Source: a virus. Taken from it: a DNA stretch of 36,078 nt. The position numbers and the translations under genes are program-made. The notes beneath the pieces are model-generated. The model was given only the letters and a program-made list of their open reading frames with translations, ran no database searches and was not told the origin of the DNA. Shown here piece by piece: positions 1-7,366 of this stretch. The stretch covers positions 1-36,078 of IMG/VR virus record IMGVR_UViG_3300025102_000106, one strand, 5' to 3'. Every line of letters begins with the position of its first letter. The stretch's first letter is position 1.

Positions 1-1811
1 ACATCATCTAGACAATGTTCCATTTGATTTTTTATTTCTTCTATATCGGAATCTTTACTAATGTTAAAACAAAGTTCATCATGTATTTGTAGCAGTGGCC
101 GGTGGCCGGTGTTGTAACAGTTAATCATCGCTTGTTTAGTCTGATCTGCTGCTGAACCCTGTATCAATCTGTTTAATGCTTTATAGGTCATAGCTCTTTT
201 AATCGAACCTCTTTCGTATTTACTTTCAGCTTCTTCTCTAGTCATAGATTTATGGATACCAAAAGTCTTAGGCTCCCATCTATCAAATCTACAATGTCTT
301 CCTTTAATAGTTACTACACATCCTTTTTTATCAGCTGTGGTCATACATCTATTAGATAACATCTTAACAAAAGGAACCCTCTCGTTGTAGGCATTCAAGA
401 TAGCTTTAGCCTGTTCTATATCTATACCTAATTCTGCAGATAATTTAGCCTTTCCCATACCATAAAACATACCTAAATTGATGGTTTTAGCCTGAGATCT
501 GGGTATATCAGCCATTTCTGCTACAACTTGGTGAAAATCTGCATCATCGTTTTCATAGGCCTTTAAAAGCTCATAGGAGCCCTCAAAACCCTGATCAACG
601 CTAGATGCATAGTGTACCACCAGTCTAGGCTCTTGTTGGCTATAATCGAAGCTACCCCACTTTTTACCCTCATCAGGCAAGAAAAGTGCTCTAATATGCT
701 TACCAAACTCCTTATTTCTAGCAGGAATCTGTTGTAAATTAGGATTACTCATGGATAATCTACCTGTAGCAGTGCCTCCAGAATCTGATTTTAACTGGTT
801 AATTTCAGCATGAATTCTACCATTATGCTCATATCTTAATATAGAATCAATAAATGTAGAATGAAACTTATTCATCTCTCTAGTTTCTCTAATAAGTTTA
901 GCTAATGGATGAGGACAGTTGTGTAACCAATTAGTTGTAAAGCTTGGAGCTTTAGTCTTTGCAGTTCTTTCATATGGAATCTTTAATGCATCAAATGCTT
1001 TAGCTACACTTACTGCTGCCCATATCTCTACATCATGGCCACTCATGTCTTTTATTTGTTTTAGTCTTTTATTTTCTTCTTGTATAAAATTTTTCTTTAA
1101 TGAATCTGCTTTACTGACATCAACTCTTATACCATGCTCTCTCATTTCAATTAGTATAGGAGATAGTTCTGTTTCTAAATCAAATATATTTGTTAAGTTT
1201 TGTTGTTGTATTTCTATTTTAAATCTGTTCCAAAGTTTTAATGTAAGCTCTGCATCTTGTTCAGCATAAGGACCTACATAACCTGCAGGTAATCTCCACA
1301 TATCTTGTTTAGCATCAAGGCCCCACTCTTCTGCTTTCTCTTTTAGTTGTGCTTCTGATTTTACTTCTCCTAAATAATCAAATGACAATGCATTTAAAGA
1401 GTAACTAAATCTATCTTCGTTAATTAATGCACCAGCTATCATAGTATCATAAACTTTACCTACAGGTTTAATACCCATAGATCTTGTCCAACCAATATCA
1501 TAAGAAGCATTATGACAAACTTTATCTACACCATTCTCCATTAATCCTTTGTACCACTTCAAAGTCATATTCTTATCCATGTTACCACCAGCTTCATGTC
1601 CTATTGGAAAGTATCCTTTAAAACCATCTGCAGCTACAGCTATTCCTACTACTTCACCATCTTTAGTAGCCCATCCTGGTCCTTTAGTTTTAATATTAGG
1701 ATCTCTAGTCTCTAAGTCTACAGCTATAATAGATCTATCAGATAAGTCTGGATAACTTTCTGGTCTTTTCCAATCAGATTCTGTTTGATTAAATACTAAT
1801 TCAGTTGTCAT
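1..1811 (-). CDS. Family A DNA polymerase with 3'-5' exonuclease (3' end cut by window edge)
   Basis: Replicative phage DNA polymerase of the Pol I/T7 type. About 603 residues are visible. The N-terminal exonuclease shows ExoI VDLET (D32, E34), ExoII HNASYD (N101, D105) and ExoIII YAEQDAE (Y182, D186). The polymerase domain shows motif A DYSQQEPR (D389), motif B RSQAKTINLGMFYG (K442, Y450) and motif C HDE (577-579). Probably only the last few tens of residues are missing. There is no 5'-nuclease domain, as in T7-like enzymes. The residue equivalent to E. coli Phe762 is Leu446 (TTA codon), a variant reported as more common in temperate or slow-replicating phages. The ATG overlaps the stop of the upstream 54-aa gene (TAATG), indicating translational coupling. 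It is the last visible gene of the replication operon. Confidence 0.97.
   Translation of the reverse strand, partial: MTTELVFNQTESDWKRPESYPDLSDRSIIAVDLETRDPNIKTKGPGWATKDGEVVGIAVAADGFKGYFPIGHEAGGNMDKNMTLKWYKGLMENGVDKVCHNASYDIGWTRSMGIKPVGKVYDTMIAGALINEDRFSYSLNALSFDYLGEVKSEAQLKEKAEEWGLDAKQDMWRLPAGYVGPYAEQDAELTLKLWNRFKIEIQQQNLTNIFDLETELSPILIEMREHGIRVDVSKADSLKKNFIQEENKRLKQIKDMSGHDVEIWAAVSVAKAFDALKIPYERTAKTKAPSFTTNWLHNCPHPLAKLIRETREMNKFHSTFIDSILRYEHNGRIHAEINQLKSDSGGTATGRLSMSNPNLQQIPARNKEFGKHIRALFLPDEGKKWGSFDYSQQEPRLVVHYASSVDQGFEGSYELLKAYENDDADFHQVVAEMADIPRSQAKTINLGMFYGMGKAKLSAELGIDIEQAKAILNAYNERVPFVKMLSNRCMTTADKKGCVVTIKGRHCRFDRWEPKTFGIHKSMTREEAESKYERGSIKRAMTYKALNRLIQGSAADQTKQAMINCYNTGHRPLLQIHDELCFNISKDSDIEEIKNQMEHCLDD
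103..112. repeat. GC-rich 10-mer TGGCCGGTGT, copy 1
   Basis: Lies inside the polymerase gene, where the minus strand reads ACACCGGCCA and encodes N-T-G-H just upstream of motif C. An overlapping, slightly different copy (TGGCCGGTGG) sits at 96-105. Exact copies occur at 5419-5428 and 9841-9850, and a one-mismatch copy at 18295-18304. Function unknown. Confidence 0.5.
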
Positions 1812-1975
1812 TAATGTATTCTTCGACTATTATTTGTATCGCTTATTGCCTTTACATTACGTAAATTAATTCCTTTTGCAAACAAATAACAATCTGCACA
1901 ATAAAATTTTTTATTTTCAACAACAATAGCACTTCTTCTACACTTACCGTGTTCGCACTTAATCTTTTTCTTCAT
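1811..1975 (-). CDS. Small Cys-rich (zinc-finger-like) protein, 54 aa
   Basis: A short gene filling the space between the 218-aa gene and the polymerase. The protein starts MKKKIKCEHGKC and carries C7, C12 (with H9 between), then C26-x2-C29 in FYCADC. That spacing suggests one small zinc-binding knuckle or ribbon. The N-terminus is very basic. The start overlaps the end of the upstream gene by 17 nt, and the TAA shares a base with the polymerase ATG. Both junctions fit a gene translated in a coupled operon. A role in replication, nucleic-acid binding or host takeover is inferred only from position and the Cys pattern. I do not recognise a named family. Confidence 0.7.
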   Translation of the reverse strand: MKKKIKCEHGKCRRSAIVVENKKFYCADCYLFAKGINLRNVKAISDTNNSRRIH

Positions 1976-2615
1976 CTAAATTTCTTAGTTGGTAATCATA
2001 GCTACCTTGTTCATGTTCATCAGTAATCCATTTTGCAGAATTTTCAACAGAATATATTTTACTTGTAACTAATCTATTAATACAATTTTTAGATGGATCT
2101 ACACCCATTGATGCATCAAACATTTTTAATCTGTTGTTTGGTTGTATAGCAAAATTACCGTCTTCTAATTCAAGCACATGACCACATTTATGTTGGTCTG
2201 GTTTTTCTGCATAACCAAAATTTAATTCATTAAAATCTCCTGCACACCAATCTATTGTAAAAAGATATTTGCCTTTACGTTTTACTTTACGTCTAGATGT
2301 GTATTGCATTGTAGCACCAGCTAGTTCATAAAAAGTTGTAACACTTACGTTGTAACTAAAACTATCCCACATAACTACTTCGTCTAATGGTAATTCTTTT
2401 ACACCTGGTTTAGTACAGAAAGCTGTAATAGGTGCTCGCCACCATAAACCACCATCTTCCATTAAGAAATGAAACAAAGGTACTCTGTTTGGTATAGAAC
2501 TAAAACCAAATACTCCTACTTCAAAATATTTATCATGTGAATCTTTTTGATCTCTCAAATAATTACCTCTAACCCAACATTCTATTACTGGTATATTAGC
2601 GTTTAGATAAGCCAT
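1959..2615 (-). CDS. Conserved phage protein of unknown function, 218 aa
   Basis: I do not recognise a characterised family. The protein is soluble, with many aromatic residues in its first half (FGFSSIPNR, GGLWWRAPITAF), a basic stretch near residue 110 (SRRKVKRKGK) and an acidic C-terminus ending DEEKD. No Walker, HxD or nuclease motif is evident. It overlaps the upstream DUF3310 gene by 20 nt and the downstream 54-aa gene by 17 nt, so it is firmly part of the replication operon. Its ATG is followed directly by AYLNANIPVIECW. An accessory role in replication or nucleotide metabolism is a guess from context only. Confidence 0.8.
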   Translation of the reverse strand: MAYLNANIPVIECWVRGNYLRDQKDSHDKYFEVGVFGFSSIPNRVPLFHFLMEDGGLWWRAPITAFCTKPGVKELPLDEVVMWDSFSYNVSVTTFYELAGATMQYTSRRKVKRKGKYLFTIDWCAGDFNELNFGYAEKPDQHKCGHVLELEDGNFAIQPNNRLKMFDASMGVDPSKNCINRLVTSKIYSVENSAKWITDEHEQGSYDYQLRNLDEEKD

Positions 2616-2859
2616 TTTTATTTTCCTCTTTTAAGTGTTGTATTTCTAGATCACAATAATGTTTTATTTTATTAAGATCTTCAATTGTTTTACCCTTAGT
2701 TAAGTATCTACAAACATACTTTATTACATTTGCTTGAAAAGGATTCAAGCCATTTTTTCTAATAAAAGTCCATGGTTGAATAATAAATTTTTTATAATGA
2801 TTCCCGCCGACCTGCTTTCCATCTGGAAAAGCTTCGTCAAACATATCTTTGCTACTCAT
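2596..2859 (-). CDS. DUF3310 family protein, 87 aa
   Basis: Matches the small DUF3310 family common in phage replication regions (sometimes labelled nucleotide kinase-like without firm proof). The family signature is clear: VGGNHYKKFIIQPWTFI, then NPFQANVIKYVCRYLTKGK, then EDLNKIKHYCDLEI. The length is normal for a single-domain member. It overlaps the helicase gene by 8 nt upstream and the 218-aa gene by 20 nt downstream. The biochemical function of the family is not settled. The link to DNA metabolism comes from its constant association with polymerase, primase and helicase genes, as here. Confidence 0.88.
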   Translation of the reverse strand: MSSKDMFDEAFPDGKQVGGNHYKKFIIQPWTFIRKNGLNPFQANVIKYVCRYLTKGKTIEDLNKIKHYCDLEIQHLKEENKNGLSKR

Positions 2860-4474
2860 TTATAGTTCTCCGGTTGAAATTAGATGCAAGACGCCCCAAA
2901 GGAAAAAAATATGTATGGTTAGTAGAGAGTATATGTAGGGATGTCTTAGACCGTGTAATACCAGTATACCAAACCCTCGCTTCAGCCATCTTGTCTTTGA
3001 AGTTTTTGGTTGAAAAATTAGATGGCCAATTAGCTTTCTCATATATTAGTACGTTGTCTGCCTCCCCACCTTTTACTGAGTGGATTGTGTCAATTATTAT
3101 TTTTGCTTTTTCATTAAATTGAATGTTTCTTTTTAACATACTTTCAAAATAATCCAAGTCTCGCACAGTAAATTTTCTGTTTAAGACTTTCCACCAATTG
3201 CTCTCTGTAGTCTCTAACCCACAATTCTTTTTCAAGAACTCTAGATCTAAAGGTTGATTAGGATGAATGTCTGACCAGGCTTTGTTGTCAATTTTTCTCC
3301 ATCCTTTTTTTATTTCGTCAATAAAATCATATAAAACACCTACCTGTTCTTTGGTTATTGTTTCTCCTTTTTGTAAGGTTAACCAATGATTTATGGCATT
3401 CCATTTGTTTATATTAAACGATTTATTTCCTCGCATGTCTTGGAAATATAAACCTTTTTGTCTAGCATATTCCTTCAGCTCATCGACATTATCTCCAACT
3501 CTGCCTAATACAAACCAAGTTCCTTCTAAAGAATCAAAAGGAACCTCGTTAAATCTACTGTAGGTCTTAATAAAACCTTCTGATTTATTAGTTGAGGTAA
3601 ATTCTTTGTGTTGTCTCTCAGGTATAAATTTAAGTATTTCTTTAGAGAAGTTAAGTATAGTTTCATTTAACCTATATGATTTATTTAATATAAATACCTT
3701 ACCTGCAAAGTCTAAAAAACTTCTAACTCTAGCACCATTCCATTCATAGATAGCCTGGTCATCATCTCCAGCTAAATAAATTCTATTAGCTTGAGCTGCA
3801 ACCTTATCTACAAACTGCCACTGCAATGGTGTCAAATCTTGAGCTTCATCTACTATAAACACTTTGTAAGATGGTGGATTAACTTCTTCTACATATTTCT
3901 CTACCATATCAGTAAAGTCCATTTTATTATCTTTTTTAAATTTTATGTAGTTTCTTATTATATCTGTAAACTGTTGTAGTCGTACTTTCTTGATTGGCTC
4001 AGCCTTGTACAATGAAATAGGATCTACCAACATGTTTCTAGCTTTGTCATATACTCTTAACGACCAGTTATTAAACACTTTATGATTAGCATCGTCTTCT
4101 GTAAAGTTAGCGCTTATAGTTCCCCAATCAGTATGAAACTTCAACATGTCTACTCTAGGATCTAGTACAGGCAATGAAGATAATTCTTTTTTACAGAAAG
4201 AATGTATAGTTCTAAAATTGTTAAAATCATCTTCATCATATTGTTTGAATTTTTTAAGAACTCTATCTACTGCTTCATCAATAGCTTTGTTTGTAAAGGA
4301 TACATAAACCATTTCATGTGGTTGCACACCTAACCTTAAATGTTTTTCTACTATTTTAATTAATCTAGTAGTCTTCCCTGTGCCTGGAGGACCAAATATC
4401 TTAAATGTTTTATTGTGAATCTGGGTCAAAAGGTGCGCTCTGTTGGTTGAAGCTGACATTACGTTCTTTAACAT
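2852..4474 (-). CDS. SF1 (UvrD/Rep-like) DNA helicase
   Basis: ATP-dependent DNA helicase of superfamily 1, 540 residues from ATG 4474. Motifs in order: Walker A GPPGTGKT (near 29-36), motif Ia SFTNKA, Walker B/motif II VDEAQD (near 209-214), motif III AGDDDQAIYEW (near 235-245), motif IV KSYRL, motif V TIHSVKGGEAD (near 463-473) and motif VI VWYTGITRSK (near 501-510). All catalytic positions look intact. A TTG three bases upstream and an ATG at 4459 are alternative starts. None has a good Shine-Dalgarno, so translation may be coupled to the primase, whose 3' end overlaps this gene by 65 nt. The probable role is unwinding during phage replication with the primase and polymerase. Confidence 0.95.
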   Translation of the reverse strand: MLKNVMSASTNRAHLLTQIHNKTFKIFGPPGTGKTTRLIKIVEKHLRLGVQPHEMVYVSFTNKAIDEAVDRVLKKFKQYDEDDFNNFRTIHSFCKKELSSLPVLDPRVDMLKFHTDWGTISANFTEDDANHKVFNNWSLRVYDKARNMLVDPISLYKAEPIKKVRLQQFTDIIRNYIKFKKDNKMDFTDMVEKYVEEVNPPSYKVFIVDEAQDLTPLQWQFVDKVAAQANRIYLAGDDDQAIYEWNGARVRSFLDFAGKVFILNKSYRLNETILNFSKEILKFIPERQHKEFTSTNKSEGFIKTYSRFNEVPFDSLEGTWFVLGRVGDNVDELKEYARQKGLYFQDMRGNKSFNINKWNAINHWLTLQKGETITKEQVGVLYDFIDEIKKGWRKIDNKAWSDIHPNQPLDLEFLKKNCGLETTESNWWKVLNRKFTVRDLDYFESMLKRNIQFNEKAKIIIDTIHSVKGGEADNVLIYEKANWPSNFSTKNFKDKMAEARVWYTGITRSKTSLHILSTNHTYFFPLGRLASNFNRRTINE

Positions 4475-5957
4475 CAATCTTTATTCGTTTAGGTATCTTC
4501 CACAATCGACCTTTGTATTCTTTATGTTGTCTTATGTACTCAGCTCCATTGTCAATTAATAATTCTTTTACTTCAAAAGGTTTTAAGTTGTTGCCATCTT
4601 TCTTTAGAAATTTTTTAAATAACTCTGCTCTAAAAAATAAATAACCTTCTTCTTCAAAAACATAATCAGTTTGTGTTTGTGTAATATCATCAGCAAGTTG
4701 ACTATCATCTATAAAGTTTCTGAATAGATAATCAAATTCATCTTTGTCATCATCAGTAAAGTCATATCCTTCTACAGCAGTTTGAATAGATTTAAGATAG
4801 TTTAACCACAAACCAAACTCTTCTGACTTCATAGTCTTCCATACAATATCACAATCAAATAATTCTGTTTTTAATAATTGTTGCTGACAAAGTTGTTGGC
4901 CTGTTAATCTTACAGGTTTCTTATCTATAGTTAAAATATATTTAGGTGGCTTAGTGCTTATCTTTTGAAAAGAATCTACATGAAAGTTGTAATCTTTTTT
5001 ACCAATACCAAGTTTTCTTTTTACACATGCAGCTTGATCACAATATTTTTTGGCAATAGGAGAACTGCATTTGTAATTATAATCTTTGTCTCCACTTAAA
5101 CTTTTAATAACAGTTATCTTCAATTCTTTTGGATCTATCTTATCATCACCCCAAGACTTATTGACTTCACCTAACTCATCTTCCCACGCACCATCTTTAC
5201 CATGTTTTTTAAGCATACAAACACCAACATTAAACAATGCTTCGTTTCTACCATCGCCTGGTTTAACTGCATTCTTAACAAAATTTTGTACGCATGGTGG
5301 GTAATCAGCAAACTCTTTGTCATCGTCATTTAATTCATCCAATTGTATCTTGTAAAAATCTTCGGGTGTAACCAAAAAAGGTTGAACTGCCTCTTCTAGT
5401 TTTTCTATAGGTATTGATTGGCCGGTGTCGTCTATTGCATGACGTGTAGTTAAGTGAGCATTCTGATAAGGTAAGTTTAACCAATTACCTATCGTACCTA
5501 ACTCAACATTTATAGTTCTTTGTTTAGGAAATATTTCACAATCAGCTAGACCTAATCTACTAGCTAACTTAGTAAGTTTATCAATCATATCAGTTGCTGG
5601 TACCACACCATTGATATGTAAAAATATATGTAATCCTCCAGACTTAGATCTGTAAGGAAACAGTGGTAGTTTTAAATCTCTAATTTTTTTTATAACGTTA
5701 AGTGGATTAAATCCGTCATACTCATCAACATCTATACAACCCCACTTACAGTTGTTGTCTTTCATAATAGGTACAATACCTAAAGATAATTCTCCTTTAA
5801 GATGTTTAGCAAATAGTTCTAAAGTAACTTCTGCTTTCTTAGTTAATGCTCTGCCTTCCGCTTTACCATCTGACCTACGAGCTCCGGAGAGCTCGTAAGT
5901 ACCATATGCTGACGTTAAGCCACCAAAAAGTTTACTAAAAAAATCTAGTGAACTCAT
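4410..5957 (-). CDS. AEP-type (primase-polymerase) primase
   Basis: A 515-aa protein with an archaeo-eukaryotic primase fold resembling TOTE/PrimPol-type primases. Visible motifs: CIDVDEYD with catalytic D76 and D78, SKSGGLHIF with H110 (the sGxxH motif), EIFPKQ (141-146) and NLPYQN (161-166). After residue 220 comes a PriCT-like region with PPC (C222), GRNEALFN, and a cysteine group C297, C306, C311. These four cysteines could bind zinc or an Fe-S cluster, which is inference. The C-terminal third is unassigned. The stop overlaps the start of the SF1 helicase gene by 65 nt, and the start shares one base with the upstream gene's stop (TAATG). Likely makes primers for the family A polymerase, replacing a T7-like DnaG-type primase-helicase. 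Confidence 0.85.
   Translation of the reverse strand: MSSLDFFSKLFGGLTSAYGTYELSGARRSDGKAEGRALTKKAEVTLELFAKHLKGELSLGIVPIMKDNNCKWGCIDVDEYDGFNPLNVIKKIRDLKLPLFPYRSKSGGLHIFLHINGVVPATDMIDKLTKLASRLGLADCEIFPKQRTINVELGTIGNWLNLPYQNAHLTTRHAIDDTGQSIPIEKLEEAVQPFLVTPEDFYKIQLDELNDDDKEFADYPPCVQNFVKNAVKPGDGRNEALFNVGVCMLKKHGKDGAWEDELGEVNKSWGDDKIDPKELKITVIKSLSGDKDYNYKCSSPIAKKYCDQAACVKRKLGIGKKDYNFHVDSFQKISTKPPKYILTIDKKPVRLTGQQLCQQQLLKTELFDCDIVWKTMKSEEFGLWLNYLKSIQTAVEGYDFTDDDKDEFDYLFRNFIDDSQLADDITQTQTDYVFEEEGYLFFRAELFKKFLKKDGNNLKPFEVKELLIDNGAEYIRQHKEYKGRLWKIPKRIKIDVKERNVSFNQQSAPFDPDSQ
5419..5428. repeat. GC-rich 10-mer TGGCCGGTGT, copy 2
   Basis: Exact copy of the word at 103-112. On the minus strand it encodes D-T-G-Q (GAC ACC GGC CAA) in the primase gene. 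Confidence 0.5.
5877..5896 (-). other. Perfect 8-bp hairpin with UCCG (UNCG-type) tetraloop in primase mRNA
   Basis: On the minus strand the sequence ACGAGCTC-TCCG-GAGCTCGT forms an 8-bp perfect stem closed by a C-G pair around UCCG, which is the very stable cUNCGg tetraloop class. It lies about 60-80 nt inside the primase gene, spanning the codons for YELSGARR. It is far more GC-rich than its surroundings. There is no following U-tract, so it is not a standard terminator. It could slow ribosomes, protect or process mRNA, or be accidental coding sequence. Confidence 0.5.
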
Positions 5958-6751
5958 TAAAATGGTGTTGTGCCAGTTTGTGCTTGTTGTTCTTCGGTAA
6001 GATTGACCTTGGCATTACCTTTTTTACATGTCTCATAGAATGACATTGCTGCATTCATTAAAACATCATTAGGTATGTCTTTGTTATGGTCAACTTCCCA
6101 ACCAAACCAAGAACCCAAAGAGTTCTTTTCTAACACAGTTCTCAATTTATATATTTGAGACCATGTTGGTGGTTGGAACATACCTTTACTACCTTTCCTT
6201 CTTTGAGAAAGCATCATTGAATTCCACTTCTTAGACTTTTTAGCCTGAGTAGCTTTCATCACAATGACAGCAGTATCGGTAGGTTGATCATTCTCGTCTA
6301 CCATTAACACATAATGATAGTGAGTAGGCTCGATATAATTACCGTTTGGTAATCTATCTTTCCGATCTTCACCCCTGGTTGTTTTAGTCATTATATCCGA
6401 ATCAGCAGGATATGAATTAACAGGTGCAACAGAATTCTGTGTACCCCTATCAGCCCATTCAACATATTCGAATTTAAAGAAACAAGGAACAGCATTAAAT
6501 CCTGTTTGCCCATCATAGAGCTTATTTAAAACAGAATTAATAACCATACCTGGTCTTGCCTCACTAATAAACTTCGCATCACCTTGAGTGACTTGAGGAG
6601 AATTATTAGTAAGTATTTTTAAGAACGGAAGTGACACATCTTTTGATGTGATGTTCTCCGCTCCTGCACCTGCGAATTGTTCCATATTTGAAACCATAGG
6701 TGCTTGTGCTGTTGCCTTAGTTGCAACTGCGTTGGCTTTTTCTTGTGCCAT
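5957..6751 (-). CDS. Probable ssDNA-binding protein (conserved phage family), 264 aa
   Basis: Belongs to a family widespread in marine phage replication modules and often labelled ssDNA-binding. I recognise the pattern FAGAGAENITSKDVSLPFLK, then SPQVTQGD, EARPGMVINSVLNKLYDG, PCFFKFEYVEWADRG, LPNGNYIEPTHYHYVLM and KSKKWNSMM. The N-terminus is Ala-rich and probably flexible. The C-terminus ends in TTPF; a terminal Pro-Phe recalls bacterial SSB tips, but this tail is not strongly acidic. A Shine-Dalgarno-like AGAGGT precedes the ATG. It sits directly upstream of the primase and shares a base with its start codon. The SSB role is inferred from family labels and context and has not been shown. Confidence 0.65.
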   Translation of the reverse strand: MAQEKANAVATKATAQAPMVSNMEQFAGAGAENITSKDVSLPFLKILTNNSPQVTQGDAKFISEARPGMVINSVLNKLYDGQTGFNAVPCFFKFEYVEWADRGTQNSVAPVNSYPADSDIMTKTTRGEDRKDRLPNGNYIEPTHYHYVLMVDENDQPTDTAVIVMKATQAKKSKKWNSMMLSQRRKGSKGMFQPPTWSQIYKLRTVLEKNSLGSWFGWEVDHNKDIPNDVLMNAAMSFYETCKKGNAKVNLTEEQQAQTGTTPF

Positions 6752-6768
6752 TTTTTACCTCTTAGTTG

Positions 6769-7311
6769 TTACGTGTTAGTTTTTATTTTAGTTCGGTTAG
6801 CAATATACAATCCAAAAGTTTCAGATGGTATAGTTTTATTCTTCTCAATTTGCTCTTTTACAAATCCTCGAAGAGTTTGCCAATGAACGTCCTGTTTTTG
6901 GTCTACGACAAGACCCTGCTTCTCCAGTGATTCTTTTAGTTTCACTGCATCAGCATCTTCCCCCTTACCAAACGAAACTGATAAATTATTTTTTATCAAA
7001 TCCCCGTGGTTGTTCTCACGCAACCATCGGAAGGCTTCGTCTTTATTTGCCTCTTGGATCTTCGCATAGTAGTAAGGTGAAACTTCAACTGAAGTACCGT
7101 CATCAAGTGTTATTGATGAAACTCCTGCTTGCTGCATTAGAGTAGGTATCACTTCCTCAGATAAACGTCTAGCCTCTTCTTGTTGTTCTTTAAGAAGATC
7201 GTTTGTTGCTTCGACTAATTTATTTTGGGAAGTTAGCTTTTTACAAGCATCTGATATCTCTGTTACTTCGTTAGTTTTTATTTTTATCTTTGTTAGTTGT
7301 TCTAGGTTCAT
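6769..7311 (-). CDS. Conserved phage protein with N-terminal coiled coil, first gene of replication operon
   Basis: A 180-aa protein of a family frequent in podovirus replication modules; function unknown. Residues about 10-60 are predicted coiled coil (many E, K, Q, L: DLLKEQQEEARRLSEEV). Then follows a conserved core: GVSSITLDDGTSVEVSPYYYA, EAFRWLRENNHGDLIKN, SVSFGKGED, VHWQTLRGFVKEQIE. The ATG has a strong Shine-Dalgarno, AAAGGAGGT, on the minus strand at 7319-7327 with good spacing. A sigma70-like promoter lies just upstream at 7339-7366. It therefore opens the seven- to eight-gene replication transcript that ends in DNA polymerase. Confidence 0.8.
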   Translation of the reverse strand: MNLEQLTKIKIKTNEVTEISDACKKLTSQNKLVEATNDLLKEQQEEARRLSEEVIPTLMQQAGVSSITLDDGTSVEVSPYYYAKIQEANKDEAFRWLRENNHGDLIKNNLSVSFGKGEDADAVKLKESLEKQGLVVDQKQDVHWQTLRGFVKEQIEKNKTIPSETFGLYIANRTKIKTNT

Positions 7312-7338
7312 AAATATGACCTCCTTTAATAAGTTGAC

Positions 7339-7366
7339 TTTATACTTAAATGAAATAGTATGTCAA
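7339..7366 (-). promoter_or_regulatory. Sigma70-like promoter for the replication operon
   Basis: On the minus strand, TTGACA (7361-7366) and TATAAA (7339-7344) are separated by 16 bp. The expected start site is near 7332, which gives a leader of about 20 nt containing the AAAGGAGGT ribosome site before ATG 7311. The -35 box overlaps the first codons of the divergent plus-strand helicase gene. A weak plus-strand TTGACT (7334-7339) and TATACT (7341-7346) lie in the same gap, so the two directions may interfere. Confidence 0.65.

Noticed and set aside
2874-3122. 82-codon plus-strand frame over the helicase gene end
   Set aside because: Antisense to conserved helicase motifs V and VI. No independent evidence for a gene.
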